This document shows positions 10,130-22,692 of a stretch of 64,000 bases of DNA, in pieces. The first letter of the stretch is position 1; each line of letters starts with the position of its first letter. The translations under genes were made by a program, and so were the position numbers. The notes below the pieces were generated by a model. That model ran no database searches. It saw nothing but the letters and a program-made list of their open reading frames with translations, and was not told the origin of the DNA. The DNA comes from Ligula intestinalis (Eukaryota; Platyhelminthes; Cestoda; Diphyllobothriidea; Diphyllobothriidae): NCBI GenBank assembly GCA_036362985.1, contig JAYGXS010000004.1, positions 35,227,165 through 35,291,164 on the forward strand, given 5' to 3'.

Positions 10130-12008
10130 TTGTTCTTGCAATTTGCTGTTGATATGTTTGCCAAAATGGAAACAGAACGCCTTTGCTATTTCCGTACACA
10201 CCAGAAAGAACTTCGCGTGGACAACTACATCCGCCTTAGAGACCATATCCTTTCTGATGGTGGTAATGGTGCTGGTCTCAGTCAACTTTTCATCTTGCCG
10301 TCAAGCCACACTGGGTCTCCTCGCTACATGCATGAGAAAACCCAAGATGCGTTGGTTTACGTTAGGCATTATGGTCGCCCGGACCTATTCATTACGTAAA
10401 CCTGCAACCCATCGTGGCCTGAAATTATGAATGAGTTGTTCCCCGGTCAGAAGCCACAGGATTGCCATGATTTGTCCGCGCGGGTATTCCAGCTTAAGTT
10501 GAAAACCATGATGAGAATCATCACAAAATTCAAAATTTTCGGTGATGTTCAGTGTCACATGTACACTGTTGAGTTGCAAAGGAGAGGATTGCCCCCGCTC
10601 ACATTTTGGTCTGGCTGAAGGAAAAATGGCACATTTCCAATGTCGACAAATTTATATGCGCAGAGTTGCCGGACCGATCCGTTAACCCTGTCCTGTTTGA
10701 AACGATCAAAACTCAAATGATGCCTGGCGCATGCGGTCAGATAAATCCTTACAGCCCTTGCATGAAGGATGGATATGTACCAAGAGATATCCCAAGCGAT
10801 TTCTAGATGCAACTCAGACTGATGGGGATGGTTACCCTCTCTATAGAAGGCGACAACCTGAGATTGGCGGATTCGAAGCAGTCATCAATGAAAGGCGAAA
10901 CGGTGGTGTGGTAATTGATAACCGTTGGATTGTGCCGTATTGCCCCTTACTGTCAAAAGTATTCAACGCCCACATCAACGTTAAATTTTGCAACTCAGTG
11001 AAGTCCATCAAGTACATCTGCAAGTACATCAACAAAGGATCCGATGCCGCCATGCACCCTCTCAACCACCGTAACAACAATGATGAGATTACCCAGTATG
11101 AAATGGGCAGATACATCAGCAGCAATGAGGCATTCCGGATAATCTTTGGTTTTGATATCCATAACCGTTTTCCGGCCATTGAACACTTAAGCGTCCACCT
11201 GGAAAATGACCAACGGATTTACTCTACGGAAGGATTCCTCTTGGATCAGCTTCAGAATCCTAAAGATACAACTTTGACTGCTTTCTTCAAATTGTGCCAG
11301 CAAGGTTTGTTTGCCCAGACACTTTTGTATATTCAGATCCCCTCATACTACACATGGAATCGAAACAAGTGGGCCCGACGAAAGGTAGGTATTCCAGTTG
11401 ACGGACATCCGGGCATCAAGTATGATATGAAAATGGGCAGAATTTACACTGTTCACCCCTCTCAACAAGAATGCTTCTACTTACGAATGCTACTCCATGA
11501 AGTTAAAGGTCAAACATTGTTTGAAGATCTTAGGACGATTGACGGTTTTCTGTATTCTACCTACAGAGAAGCCTGTGCTAGGCGTGGTCTGCTTCAAGAT
11601 GATAATCAGTGGGAGAACACCATTGCTGAAGCTGTCTTTTCTAACGGTCATTTTCAATTACGACGACTGCTTGCGTTGTTGATCAGAAGTTTTGAGTTGA
11701 ACTGCCCCCATGATCTATGGTTAAAGTACAGAAATTATATGTCGGAAGACTACCGATATCAACTACAGTTGCAAAATGCCCATCTTCCCGTAGACTTCAA
11801 TGCCGCCATCTACAACATGGCACTCATTCACATTGAAAACACCTTGGTTGAAATGGGTGGAGAGCAACTTGAAAGGTTTGGATTTCCTCCTTTTGACAGG
11901 AGCAATGGGAATCAGCTTCCAACTGAAATTCAGCGGGAACTTTGCTACAATGTTACCGAGCTGGCAGCATACGTGGGTCTTCAAAAACCAAGGATGCTGG
12001 TCGAATAA
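10130..12008 (+). pseudogene. Helitron Rep (HUH nuclease) region, frameshifted
   Basis: 10130-10399 gives FVNQ-type residues (VDMFAKMETERLCYFRTHQKELR) and RYMHEKTQDALVYVRHYGRPDLFIT. The next frame, 10400-10618, continues CNPSWPEI and RVFQLKLKTMMRIITKF, then QRRGLP. At 10586-10604 a single base is missing within what should be the first histidine codon of the HUH motif. The following frame reads AHILVWLKEKW, so the second His is present but out of frame. The long open frame 10731-12008 contains YCPLLSKVFNAHINVKFC and KYICKYINKGSD (about 11009-11044), carrying the catalytic tyrosine segment. It runs on to ELAAYVGLQKPRM just before the helicase. HUH Reps nick and ligate single strands in rolling-circle transposition; this copy cannot. 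Confidence 0.85.
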
Positions 12009-12044
12009 CACGCATTCAACACTTTTATTGACAGTGTCCATAAC

Positions 12045-12864
12045 CGCAGTAATGGTGACCACGTTTTCTTTATGGATGCGCCCGGTGGAACTGGCAAAAC
12101 GTTCGTCATTCAGCTGCTTTTGGCTGAGCTGCGCAAAGAAAGCAAAATTGTTTTGGCTGTTGCATCGGCTGGTATAGCAGCGACGTTACTTCCCGGTGGC
12201 TGAACTGCTCACAGTACCTTCAAGCTTCCTCTGAGGTTTCCTGATGATGGCACTACAACATGCCACATAAGTAGAGGTAGTGGATCATCTGAATTGTTGA
12301 AACGGTGCTCAGCTATAATCTGGGATGAGTGTACCATAACCAACAGAATCGCACTGGAAGCGGTAAACAGAACGCTGCGTGATGTCACAGGAAAAAACAT
12401 TCCGTTTGGTGGCATCACAGTGGTTTTATTTGGTGATTTCCGCCAGACACTACCGGTGATTCAAAGGGGTACCAGGGGTGACCAGGTAAAATTCTACATA
12501 AAATATTTAACGCTATGGTCAATGGTGAAGACCTTAAAACTCATGACCAATATGAGAGTTCTCCTGCACAATGCCCATGTGCAAAAAGGGAGACTGCTTA
12601 ATCCCCCGCATTCCTATCGTGCCATCTGACACTCCGTTTAATTTCTGACGACTTCAATTTCCCGTGAAGGCTTACTTCGCCATGTCCATCAACAAGTTCC
12701 AAGGTCAAACCTTCAGGGTGACTAGAAGTCACCTAGAAGAATCGTGCATTTCCCACGGTCAGCTCTACGTTGCGATATCTCGGGTCGGCTCGAAAACCAA
12801 TTTGTACGTATTGGCACCCAACGATGTTACGAGAAATGTCGTTTATCCAGAAGCGTTAGTCTGA
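12045..12864 (+). pseudogene. Helitron Pif1-like helicase, with stop and internal deletion
   Basis: Walker A is seen as VFFMDAPGGTGKTF (12063-12104). It is followed by IVLAVASAGIAATLLPGG, then TGA at about 12201 and TAHSTFKLPL, where the family has GGRTAHS. After a frame change come Walker B AIIWDECTI and LFGDFRQTLPVI (12294-12480). The C-terminal motifs reappear at about 12600-12864: IPRIPIVPSDTPFNF, a stop, then FPVKAYFAMSINKFQGQTF and GQLYVAISRV. Between LMTNMRVLLHN and IPRIP only a few residues remain, whereas Pif1-like Helitron helicases have a few hundred. The middle of the second RecA-like domain is therefore deleted. The family unwinds DNA during rolling-circle transposition. Confidence 0.85.
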
Positions 12865-12865
12865 C

Positions 12866-15800
12866 AAATATACCAGCATCTTCTTACGGTGCGCATTGAT
12901 CCTTATTTCCTGCCTTCTTATGATCCCGTATTTCTCACTATTGTTTAATTTCAAAATACTGCTCTCTTAATGCCCACATTTACCACTTTCCGCCGCATAC
13001 ATACTGATTTACTCGCTCATATTTTAATGCCACCTGTGGACACATTTGTGATGCAGTTGGACAGGCATGAAAAAAGATGTTCTTTGTAATGATGCTAGAC
13101 TAATTACATTGCCGCTCAGCAGCAAGTAAGGTTTGCCACCATATTTCTCTGGCAGAAATTTCCTTTAAAAACCATACGGCTTGCTACTTTTCAGTACTTT
13201 GTTTGCTTAGAATAACTGTTGATGATCGTTGGGCTCCCGTGCTTCGATATCTGGTCGGCAGACCGGTAACCAGCAAGGGTGTACGATGGGCTCAACTCCG
13301 GTACTCGGCGATGTTCTCGTGCCCATTGCGACCTTCCTCTCATGTGACCATTAGGGTATTGATCAACCGCGATGGCCTCCTCCTGACATGATTTCAACAC
13401 TTTCAGCAGCAGGACATCCGATTTACATATACCCGTCGCCCCCCCCCTCACCGCCCCGGCCCCACACTCGACAATTTTTATTCTTAAAATCCCGCAAAAC
13501 AGCATTCGAAAATAGACTTTTGGAAAATGCCTAAGGAGTTTTTTTACTGTCTTCCCCTACCCAGCACTGATCCATTTCTGGCAGCTCCACAGGTTCTGCT
13601 TCATAACCATGTACAAAGAGGGAGTTCAAAGGTATTTACCTATGAATTTCCCAAATAAAGCTGAAATTAACTGGACATAATCATTTAAAGAAGTTCTCAT
13701 ATGCGGTTTGCCTACCTAAGGGTCAACAACATGTCAATAATTTGCTCAGTAAAATAGGAAGGTCTCTTAATTGCTAAATAAGTGAGTTTTGAATGTTATC
13801 CATCCCGACTGAATGTAAATTGTTGAGACGAGCTTTTTCTTTTTGAATACTTGTAGGTGAGACATCAATTATAGTGAGATTCGCAACACACATCAGAGGT
13901 ATTGCGGGTGTTGGACTAGTATTTAAATAAACATCTTCAGAAAATGGACAATTTTGTTTTGCTTACGCGCACATCCAGTAAATGGAGTTATGAGAAACTG
14001 CGTTGTTTTCGGGCAAACATAGATTTATTCTGTTTAGAAAATTGTATTTGCAAATCAGGAATTAACTTGTGAGACTGCAGGGGGTTTTAACATACCGATA
14101 ATTTGAATTGTCAACAAATATCTTTACTATAACCCGCGACACGCCGTCGCTTTCTTCCATAGTACCGCATGCGAGAGCTGTCAACATAAATTTCGGCAAA
14201 GCAGCCAGACTGTCTGCAGTTAAATCCTGCCTCTTATTTTGTCTTAACTTTTCCATTATTTTATATCTAATTGAATTTACCTTCCTTCAGCGACCATTCT
14301 TTCGGGCATCAATGGAATCTAAATACCTATCATAACCTTAGCTTGCTCTTTTGCTAGAAAATGGTGGTCTCACGAAAGAAGGCTAATATTCGCGGCCCAA
14401 GTATGTCTATAGGTTGGTAGATCTCACATTATACCTCACGCGTACATGATTTACAGAGTGATATTATGCGTTATCTGTGTCATTCAGGTACTGATTAGTT
14501 AGTATTCGGTGTGGAAAACGAGAGCTGATAACTGTGCAATTAACTACGGCTTCGCAAAATTAGTTCAATGTCTGTTGCTACACGCCCATAATCTTGCCAA
14601 ACAAAAGCATGCATCATTAGGGGTCGACAATTTGCGTTCAAATATGGAAACAAACGATTCTGCAATTTTGGTGTTTTTTCGAAAAAAAAATTTATGCTAC
14701 CCCTAAGATTGTTTTAAGTGCTTTTTCTCGACTCGTTTGTCAAAGCCTTAGCGAAATGCCACCCACAGCAGTTAATCCTGCAGAAGCAACGATGGGCACC
14801 ACTGTCCATAAAGGACCTAGTTACGGTTGTAAACATGAGACAGACATGCATTACATCTACCTCACACTCTACACACCCACAGTAGTCAGGATGAGGAGAT
14901 CTGAGCGTGAGAACTGATGACGCCGAAGCCATAATGGGGACGTACAAAACTCTCATTGGCCGCCAGCTATCTGCATATTTATTTATTAGGTATGATTTTG
15001 CATATAAATCTATATAACTTAGCCGGTCTGAGTCTGATACCTGCTAATAACATAACCAATTCGCGGCTGGGATTGATGACGTTTGGCCAGTTGCATCAGC
15101 CATTCCACACACAGACCAGTGAACGCGCACAGTAGAACAAGTCACGCATGCCCACGTCAGAGATGTGAAAATGCGATTGCTGATGGCTTATACCTTATCA
15201 TAACCTTCCGTGAGGCAGCAAGAGTTGCCACACAAGGGCATAAAACGATCCCCTTTACCAAGCACCACAGTGGCTCTTTCTCGCTACAGCCTTCCTCATG
15301 CCTCGCACCGACCAGCAATTCGAGATTTCGTGAGAGAGTCGTTAGGGAAAACTTTTGCAACAGCCGCGTCCAATCCCATCCGCAGGCAACTCATCTCGAA
15401 TAGGCTACTAGTGCACGTAAAAAGATAAGAGCCGTAGAGGTCCATCCAGTTTAGACCCAGCAGGTAGTTTTTTACACACAAGCAGCCCTTCGATATAGGC
15501 AAATGGACTTCCCGGTGACGTTATAATCGCAGACACGATAACGGCATTCAAATATAAACAAGGTACGTTATCACCTTAAAGATACGTTCAAATGGTCAAT
15601 AAATTACTGCTGTGCCAAACTAAAGTTTTGCGCATATCGCCCAATTACGATGATCTCTGCTTGTCCTTGCCCTCTCAGAGAGCATGCACGTTATTCCCTT
15701 CTTTCAAAAATATATTGTGCTTTAAAATGAAACAATTCATGCACAGCTTTTAAGTAGCATTTGTGTTTCAGTTAAATATCATGATGTTTTAATAAGTCTT

Positions 15801-18121
15801 TGAAGGCAATGCCTATTAACCGTAAACATAGTAACCTTTACGGAACTAACACAAGCGAAAGGATCAAGATTGCCTCATAGTAATTCCTACACTGCTCAAA
15901 GGTAACCAGTACAGATATATCAGCACAGTTCCTTATCACGCATGCCTTTATAAACGGCGACTAGCAGTTCTAAGATTATGTACAACCACAAGTAGAATAC
16001 GTTGTGCAAGCATGCATAGAGTTGACTGTGAAGAACAATATTGTACGCGAAGATGACCAGCAACGTGCCTTTAACCTGGTTCGATGATTAACCCCTTTGC
16101 ATTCAGCGGGACGGCTAACGGATATGAGTTTTTTTTCCATGGCAGTTATTGACAACGAAGTCGAAAACTCGTACTGACGTTCCGTTTCGTACGAGGCCTG
16201 GCCTCTGATAAGCACTACAGCCAACTTACGCAGATACCCCTTGAAACTGCACAGAAGTGTGTCATACTTAAGTGTGTGGGTATTGTTTTCTTCGGTAGGG
16301 TCGTACATTTATATGGCAATGTGCACATGGGTCGAAGCATTCACGAAGAATATCAACCATAACAGGAGTACACAAAATCCTATCGTTTCATAGCTCTTGC
16401 ATGCATTGTTCTGAAACAATTACCATATAACTATGTATAAAGTAGTAGAAAACGTAAGTGTTCTGATCATCACGTTTCCCTTTTTTATTTCTTTTCATTT
16501 TTCGAACTTTATTTGCAATATGAGCAGCAAACTGATTGGTGTTCACGCTTGTCTTTTTTATCTTAAAAAAATCTAACTTGAACCAAATAACCGCTCAAAC
16601 TACCGGACTATCCCGCCGCGAAGGATGACCATGTCCTCATTTTGACAGAGAAGTGAGTGTCAACGGCTTCTAGTTACCATAATCCTACATTTTAATCTGG
16701 GACCGCCGTTGATATAACAAACATCTGCGGCTGGATTTCGGCCAATTCAAATACTTCCGGGCAGAAACAGAGCACCTGAAAACCACCTGCATACCAAATA
16801 TGCCCTATATTTTATACTCTTCCTGGCGATAGCTCTTTTCTCTATTTTTTTACCCTACGGGGGTTGTCCTGCGTAGATTAGATGGTACTGCATCCGCACG
16901 GACGTCTCAAGATATTGCAGGCAGGAATATTGGACAACTCAGCCGAATAGTCAAATTTGATGAGACCGAAATTCCGGCGAGAGATGAGCTGCGATTAGCT
17001 TGAGTGCTGGTTTGTGGACTGACAGCTTATCGAGAACTGCAGTGACTTCCCCAAACCACATTTCGCGCTGCGGTTCAGCTTGCGCAAGTGAAAACACTTT
17101 CCAACACAAATGCTATTGAGCTAGGTGGCCGAGTTATCATCAAAGTAACCTGCAACAGGGGTGATGCAATTTCAGCAGATAACAACCCGCACGTCGGTCA
17201 TCGAGCATTTAGCGCACCAGGGGCAGTAATCATGGAAAAATGGGGGAGCCGTCTACTGTCCTTGATGTGTAGTAGCCCAGTCACTGCATCATATAAAAAC
17301 TGTAACGCCCTTTTTACGAGAATGTCTGGCTGATACTATGACTGAACATGGGTTCTAGCTAGAATCCAAAACGTCAGGTTAAAAACTATTATTTTTGCAG
17401 CGATTGCGCCTTATTCTTCTTTACAAATCCTTCTATCGTGGCTAGGAACCGAGCTGAGTAATTAACTGCACAGGTGCTGAATAAAAACCCAGACACTTGC
17501 TTCACCGATAATTTGCTGCCGCATGATACAACCGCGAGCAGTTCGAACCATACTGGGTTTGAACTTATTGCTTTTCAATCTCCCCAGTAATTACTCGTTA
17601 ACTTAAAGTAAACAAATTGGTACAGACAATGAAAGGAAATGTCTGAGCTTCACTGCAAATTTCCTTCAGTCTTCAGCCAAACTTACAGAAGGGATTGGGT
17701 CCTCTTTTTCCGCAGCATGCCATCAGAATTTCGATTATGCAGATTACGGGCCAGATGACCATTGAGGTAGGTGGTAGAGGTGGAGCATTCGTAAAGTTCT
17801 GAACTAGACTGAAATATTGCATGGCCCATAACTGTTTTGATTCGCTCTCCATATGACTATACCCCTTTCCTAAAAAAATAAAAACAAAACTGTTACGGTA
17901 GGGTGTATTAGTAGCAGCATAATAGGACTACCCGTAGCAGCAGTGATGTAGCTGTGGCATTTGAAGCGCCATTTATAGTAAGAATGCACATGAGCTGGAT
18001 GGTAGTGGAGATGGGATTAGTGCAAGTTTTACTAAGGATTTTTAACTGAATATCTTAAAGCATTTGGATAAAAACGTAAGCCACATAAAATAACAAGTAC
18101 TATGACAATTGACTGCTCCAA
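12866..18121. other. Long non-coding stretch
   Basis: No gene supported. The many short frames have no motifs, and the longest minus-strand one (15976-16308) is unrecognised. One local signal is at 17330-17378: a near-perfect palindrome TGGGTTCTAG/CTAGAATCCA directly before AAACGTCAGG, which resembles the PLE 3' tail (see findings). 13438-13470 is C-rich. Confidence 0.5.
17330..17378 (+). other. Palindrome plus AAACGTCAGG tail, possible decayed PLE/hammerhead remnant
   Basis: CTGAT at 17330 is followed by an 8-10 bp self-complementary stem and then AAAACGTCAGG. The order CTGA..., stem, AAAC GTC mimics a hammerhead core. The bases equivalent to G8 and G12 are not conserved, so no activity is implied. 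Confidence 0.25.
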
Positions 18122-18794
18122 CCACTAGCAGAACGTATCTTTTGAAAAAACTGGCTTCTTACGTAGTATGCATTTTTATCATTGATTTTGACTGTCTTTA
18201 TAGATTCAAATATGTTTTATGGAAAACATGCAGGATAAAATATTTCTTGTGCACATCTGATAGCAAATTACGCCTTCTTTAAATTGAAAACTCAAAGAAT
18301 GAATAGCATTCGGTTTTAAAAAAAGTTGGTAATTATGAGCTTCTTTACGATTGTGAGGTCTTCATCCATAATACATCTTTTCCTTCAACTTATAAGTGTT
18401 GCCCATACTGCATAAAATATATTCTAAATCTACTTGAATATTTTATGACTAGCATGTGACTTATTTCTCGAACTGTATGCGAAATTGTAAATTTCCTTAA
18501 ACAGGATGCACACACTGCTCAGGTTTGATACCTTGAATTCGAGTAAAGCAGTCACTAGCTAAGGAAAAATTTTCAGCAATTGAGCAACTTTTTAAAAACC
18601 AACAGCTTTTCATTCTGTGAGTATAACGTTTAAAGAAGGCATAATTTGCTATCACACAAGTAAAAGAAATAATTTTTGCCTACATTTTTCCATAAAATAT
18701 ATATTCGAATTTATAAAGACAGTCAAAATCAATGATAAAAGGGCATGCTACTTAAGAATCCAGTTTTTACAATAGATACGTTCTGCTCGTGGTC
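18122..18794. mobile_element. Non-autonomous element with long terminal inverted repeats
   Basis: Bases 18122-18284 (starting CCACTAGCAGAACGTATC) are mirrored by 18628-18794 in reverse complement, with small mismatches and indels. Similarity continues inward, giving arms of roughly 230 bp around a short unique centre. No reading frame fits a transposase, so this is a foldback or MITE-like element. A segment at about 2170-2270 resembles one arm, which suggests a dispersed family. I see no clear target-site duplication. Confidence 0.75.
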
Positions 18795-20589
18795 AAAACG
18801 AAGCTAATTAAAAAGCCCGCATCCTACTACGACTGAAATGACTTCAGAATATGCAACATGATAATGCGTATCACAACCTTATTCAATGCCGATTAGCAAA
18901 AGAGTATCAGTCTTTCGCACATGTCGAAATGTTACATGCTCTTTGGCGTTTACTGTATTGGTCTTTTACACTAGATGGAGTACGTTATCATTTTCGCCTA
19001 TTCAGGGTATCCGACGCGGCCTGGATCGACGTTTTTTTGGCGTGAAATCACATCATCGGTTGCCTTTCTCAATTAGCCAAAGGTACAACCCATCACCACC
19101 TCTTATCTCATGACTTAATTTCAACAAATCACCCTAGTTACTTTCATCAATCGGTGATTTATACACCTGTCTCACAATAGTCAAGGCTCGTAAAATAAAT
19201 TAACGCTTTTCTGATCTAGTTCGAAGATGCTTATCCCGGAGTCTGTTTGTTGCGTCCTTTAATCAACATGCTTACTAGATCTAATTTGAGGTCAAGATCC
19301 TTTTGACCACCGTTGAGTTATGACTGGTTGAGGATAAGGGCGAAATGATTGGCAAAAATTCGTCTTCCTTCCAGTAGAGGGAAAGTGCCCCAGCCTACGG
19401 TATGGCGAGCGCTGCAAGTAAAATGCATGGCAAAATTTGACTTGGTAGTTAACCGTAAATTTGGTCAGGTTATTTTGATCCATTAAGTGGGTTTATATTA
19501 ACGAGAAAGGCTTTTAGATAGAAAATCTGCCTTTTAGTGAAGTTAATGGAGGGTAATGGGTACTCATTTTGGCTAAATCGCGAGTAACTTTATATCGAGG
19601 AAATAGCGTACGACAGACACAAACTTTTTATAAATAAAGTTATTAATCAAAGTAAGAAAATTGTAAACCATGTCCCATACAGAACGGGAAAATTTAGTCC
19701 GAAGTAGCTCAAATGCAAGAGCTGCCAAATTTAAGGAATCAAATTTATTTTTCGAAACAAGGGAAAAATTCAGTTTCAAAAATTATTTTTGCCAATGTGT
19801 GCACCGTCGGGTACAATAACATTCACCAACGTCGGATGGACACTGCCATGCTTAAAGAAAACGCCCCTGCTCACCGATCAATGCAGGTATGATAATTAAT
19901 TTCCTTAAGGCTGAAATAAATTTTGTTAGATGACAGCCTGCTAGCAAATATTATTCCATCGGGCTCTCTGAATTTTAATTCAAGTAAAAATATATTTGCG
20001 TTAATCGAGAGAAACTGGGACAAGCCAGCACACCATATTTCAATGAAGTAGAATTTGTAGTTTGTGCTTAAAAATCGCATAAATTAAACAACCATTGACA
20101 ACTTGGTTGTCTTTATGCCCTTCCGACCTACTGCTGTTTTGAACGTCAAAGGGCAATGAACAAACTATTAGTATGTTCCTCTTTTTAATTTTCCTTGTTT
20201 TATCTTTTTTCCTGCACTGGTGGCAGTTATATAAGGACTTCAATAATTAATCTGTTGTACAGTGCTCTTTTATTTGTAAGTTTTCGATAAAATTAATTAC
20301 TTCTCACCTAATAAATGATGCTTTATAAATCAGAATATGCTTTCCTTGTAACATGTATAGTTCTTCAAACGCAATTTTAATTACGTGTCCGTGGGGTAAA
20401 TGCTGTGCGAGCGACAAGGGTTTTTATACAAAATTGACAATTTTGCATGCAGTATTCGCCATACTGTACATCCAGGCAGAGATTATTTCAATACCTGTTT
20501 TCACGACGTGCAGGTCATGAGAGAAAATACTTTTGCTACGCGGATGTACAGTCAACAGGGTATTGGAACTTACCATAAAGACGGCCCAG
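18795..20589. other. Non-coding stretch
   Basis: AT-rich, with no supported gene and no repeat recognised beyond short A/T runs. Confidence 0.5.
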
Positions 20590-21425
20590 GTACTAAGGAA
20601 AAGACGTTTTTTTGCCGGTATTCTGCCGCTGCTTGACACAGCTGTGAGAGGTCCGGCTCGTCAGTTGGTATCTAAGCCTTTCCTGTTTGATTTCTATTAT
20701 AGGGACGCCAGCGGCCATGCAATCATAGCCTACGGCCTTGAGTCGTGCGCACAGGCAAGCGGTGAACGCCAACGACTGCTCACGCAGCGCGAGGAATTAG
20801 CGACCAGCCTGCACACGCGATGATCGTTCACGCAGATTGGGGAATTATCGATTTGAAGGCATGAGTAATGACCACTCACATAATGAAACAAAATATCGAT
20901 CCGCTGCAGAGCAGAACAGTGGTCGCATGCTATTGGGCCAGGCTGTATTGGAAAAGCTAAGGATCCTGCTGTCTCTGTATTGATCAGAATAAAGGCTTTG
21001 TATCAGAACCACTCTCTTGGCGTCTGCTGCCTATTAGTCGGGACACAACCAACTGGGCTATAAAAAATTCTATTCGATATAACGACTTTAAAAGTTCCGT
21101 TTTTTTACTGTCCATAAAAGTTACTTTCTCTTCGAGGTATAGATCAGTACACTTAAGGTCAAAAGGCAAAGACCGAAATTTGAAGTATATATTTGGATCA
21201 AAATCCGTCAACCGCTGTGTGATATACACCTATTGCCCACAAGAAGACCGTTTTGTTATATATTGACGTTGTAACTTACCATACTAACTGAATTTTCAAA
21301 TCCAGTTTATCAATCAGAAAGAAAACCGGAAAAGCTGGGAGACCCACCGTCGAGCCGGACTGCACGCAGCTGTGTCAAGCAGCGACAGAATACCAGTGAA
21401 ACACGTATCTTTGTCTTTAAGCTAG
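20590..21425. repeat. Inverted pair of a ~100-bp repeat (20590-20695 and 21311-21425)
   Basis: The segment GGTATTCTGCCGCTGCTTGACACAGCT.. at 20617 onward reappears in reverse complement at 21311-21394, including CTGCTTGACACAGCTG and GGTCCGGCTCG-like words. The roughly 620 bp between the arms codes for nothing recognisable. The arms are either the TIRs of a non-autonomous element or two opposite copies of one short repeat. Confidence 0.6.
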
Positions 21426-22436
21426 TACTTATGCTGGTATTATGGTATGTTATGGGCTGATGTCTGCCCGTTGGCAACATGTGCATATTACTTAAAGGTT
21501 GACGGATTATGACTCAATCTTATTTCAGTTTATGCGTACAGACCTAAAATATAATTATGTATACCGCGAACAGAAAGTACTTTCCAAAGGCATTAAAAAA
21601 CCAAGTCAACAGAACTTACAAGATGAGTTAATCACCGATAATTAAAATAATGTAGATTATAATTGGATTCATGTAGTCATCTTACTTTAGTGCACCATTT
21701 TATACTCGCCCCCAGATTTCAGAATAAGGTTAAAAATTGGTGTTTATGAAAATAAAGTGGAAATAAAGTAGCAAGTTTTTAGCCTAGAATGCATAAAATG
21801 GTATCAGCTGGCAACAGTTTGAATAAATTAAACGGCTAAAAAGAGTATAATAACTTTTAAATATCGAAATTTTTCGAAGGTAGTTATTCTTCTGGCCATA
21901 CGAATGCCTTACAAACCTGCTGAGCAATTAGCTTTGATATAGTTAAGCAGTTATTTTATCCATAAAAAGGGCTTTTTCCCTGAATAAAAGCGTAATATGC
22001 TCGTTTATGCCAATAAAGAAAGTTCTTCTGATTTTGTGTGCATGTCCTCGAACAAAACGAACCGCATGTTTAAACCGTGCACCGTTACAACTAAGCACTA
22101 GCCATGAATGTGGGCATGCTCTTACAGAATATGTTGTCTACCTCAAAATGCACGTGTCTTCTTCCTTTTCTCCTGACTTATTATCAGATTGTCAGCTCAG
22201 TGACGAAGGTTTTGGATTCCTAGTCCCTAGGACATATTGAACATTTCTCCTTGAGTTAAACTAGCCAGATGCTTTGAGCAAAAGTGCAGCTACGTTTTAA
22301 ATCAATTGGAAATCTCAAATTTAGAGGAATTGTTGGATTTTCTTCGTTCGTATTTTCTTTCTTTTCCACTTCTAATATTAAGACTAGAAAGTCAAGTGTA
22401 GTAAAATGCTACCGGTCAGTTTCAGCGGCAACTCAC

Positions 22437-22572
22437 GTTAACATGGCGATCAGCAGGTTTAGGAGGATGACATGTGTACAGAGCACATAAACGGCGTATA
22501 CAAAGGGATACCATCCCTTGTAGGTAGGATAGGTACAACCTTCAGCAGCGCAGTTTTCCGCTTCAAACATAC
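22437..22572 (-). CDS. TRPM: TRPM-like channel, exon with outer pore and S6
   Basis: The minus-strand exon lies between acceptor TTTGCAG and donor GTGAGT, 136 bp, entering in phase 1 and leaving in phase 2. It encodes the outer pore loop with a cysteine pair (CAAEGC), then YKGWYPFVYAVYV and the S6 helix THVILLNLLIAML. LLNLLIAM is the hallmark of the TRPM S6. In TRPM channels S6 lines the gate, and two pore-loop cysteines commonly form a disulfide. Phase joins exactly to the S5/pore exon at 22693-22894 (G + GT gives Gly). The following exon, with the TRP helix, was not found. As a plasma or intracellular membrane cation channel, four subunits would form the pore. Confidence 0.85.
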
Positions 22573-22692
22573 CTGCAAATTAGAACATAATATTTCGGGT
22601 ATAGACATGACGACAATCTCGGCCATTACAGTGAGAATTGGTGCTAAAATCTTATCCAAATTTATGTGCAAATTTTCCATTTGCGTACGTAC

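Larger units (their letters stand above)
8790..12865 (+). mobile_element. Helitron (rolling-circle transposon), decayed autonomous copy
   Basis: A 4-kb plus-strand block reads, across several frames, as one Helitron protein: an R/Q/E-rich N-terminal repeat region, the Helitron-like N domain, an HUH Rep nuclease with a Y..KY..KG motif, and a Pif1-like SF1 helicase. An intact Helitron protein is usually about 1400-1500 residues, and this block could encode at most about 1350. Frameshifts, stops and an internal helicase deletion inactivate it. I could not identify the 5' TC end or the 3' hairpin plus CTRR end, so the outer limits are those of coding similarity only. Confidence 0.85.

Noticed and set aside
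15976..16308. 110-codon minus-strand frame considered as a TRPM C-terminal exon
   Set aside because: No TRP-helix pattern (W.F.R) and no matching acceptor phase; frames of this length are expected by chance here.
21000..22436. Search for the exon following S6 (TRP helix)
   Set aside because: No minus-strand segment with a W.FQRY-like pattern was found; the next exon may lie further on or be too diverged to see by eye.
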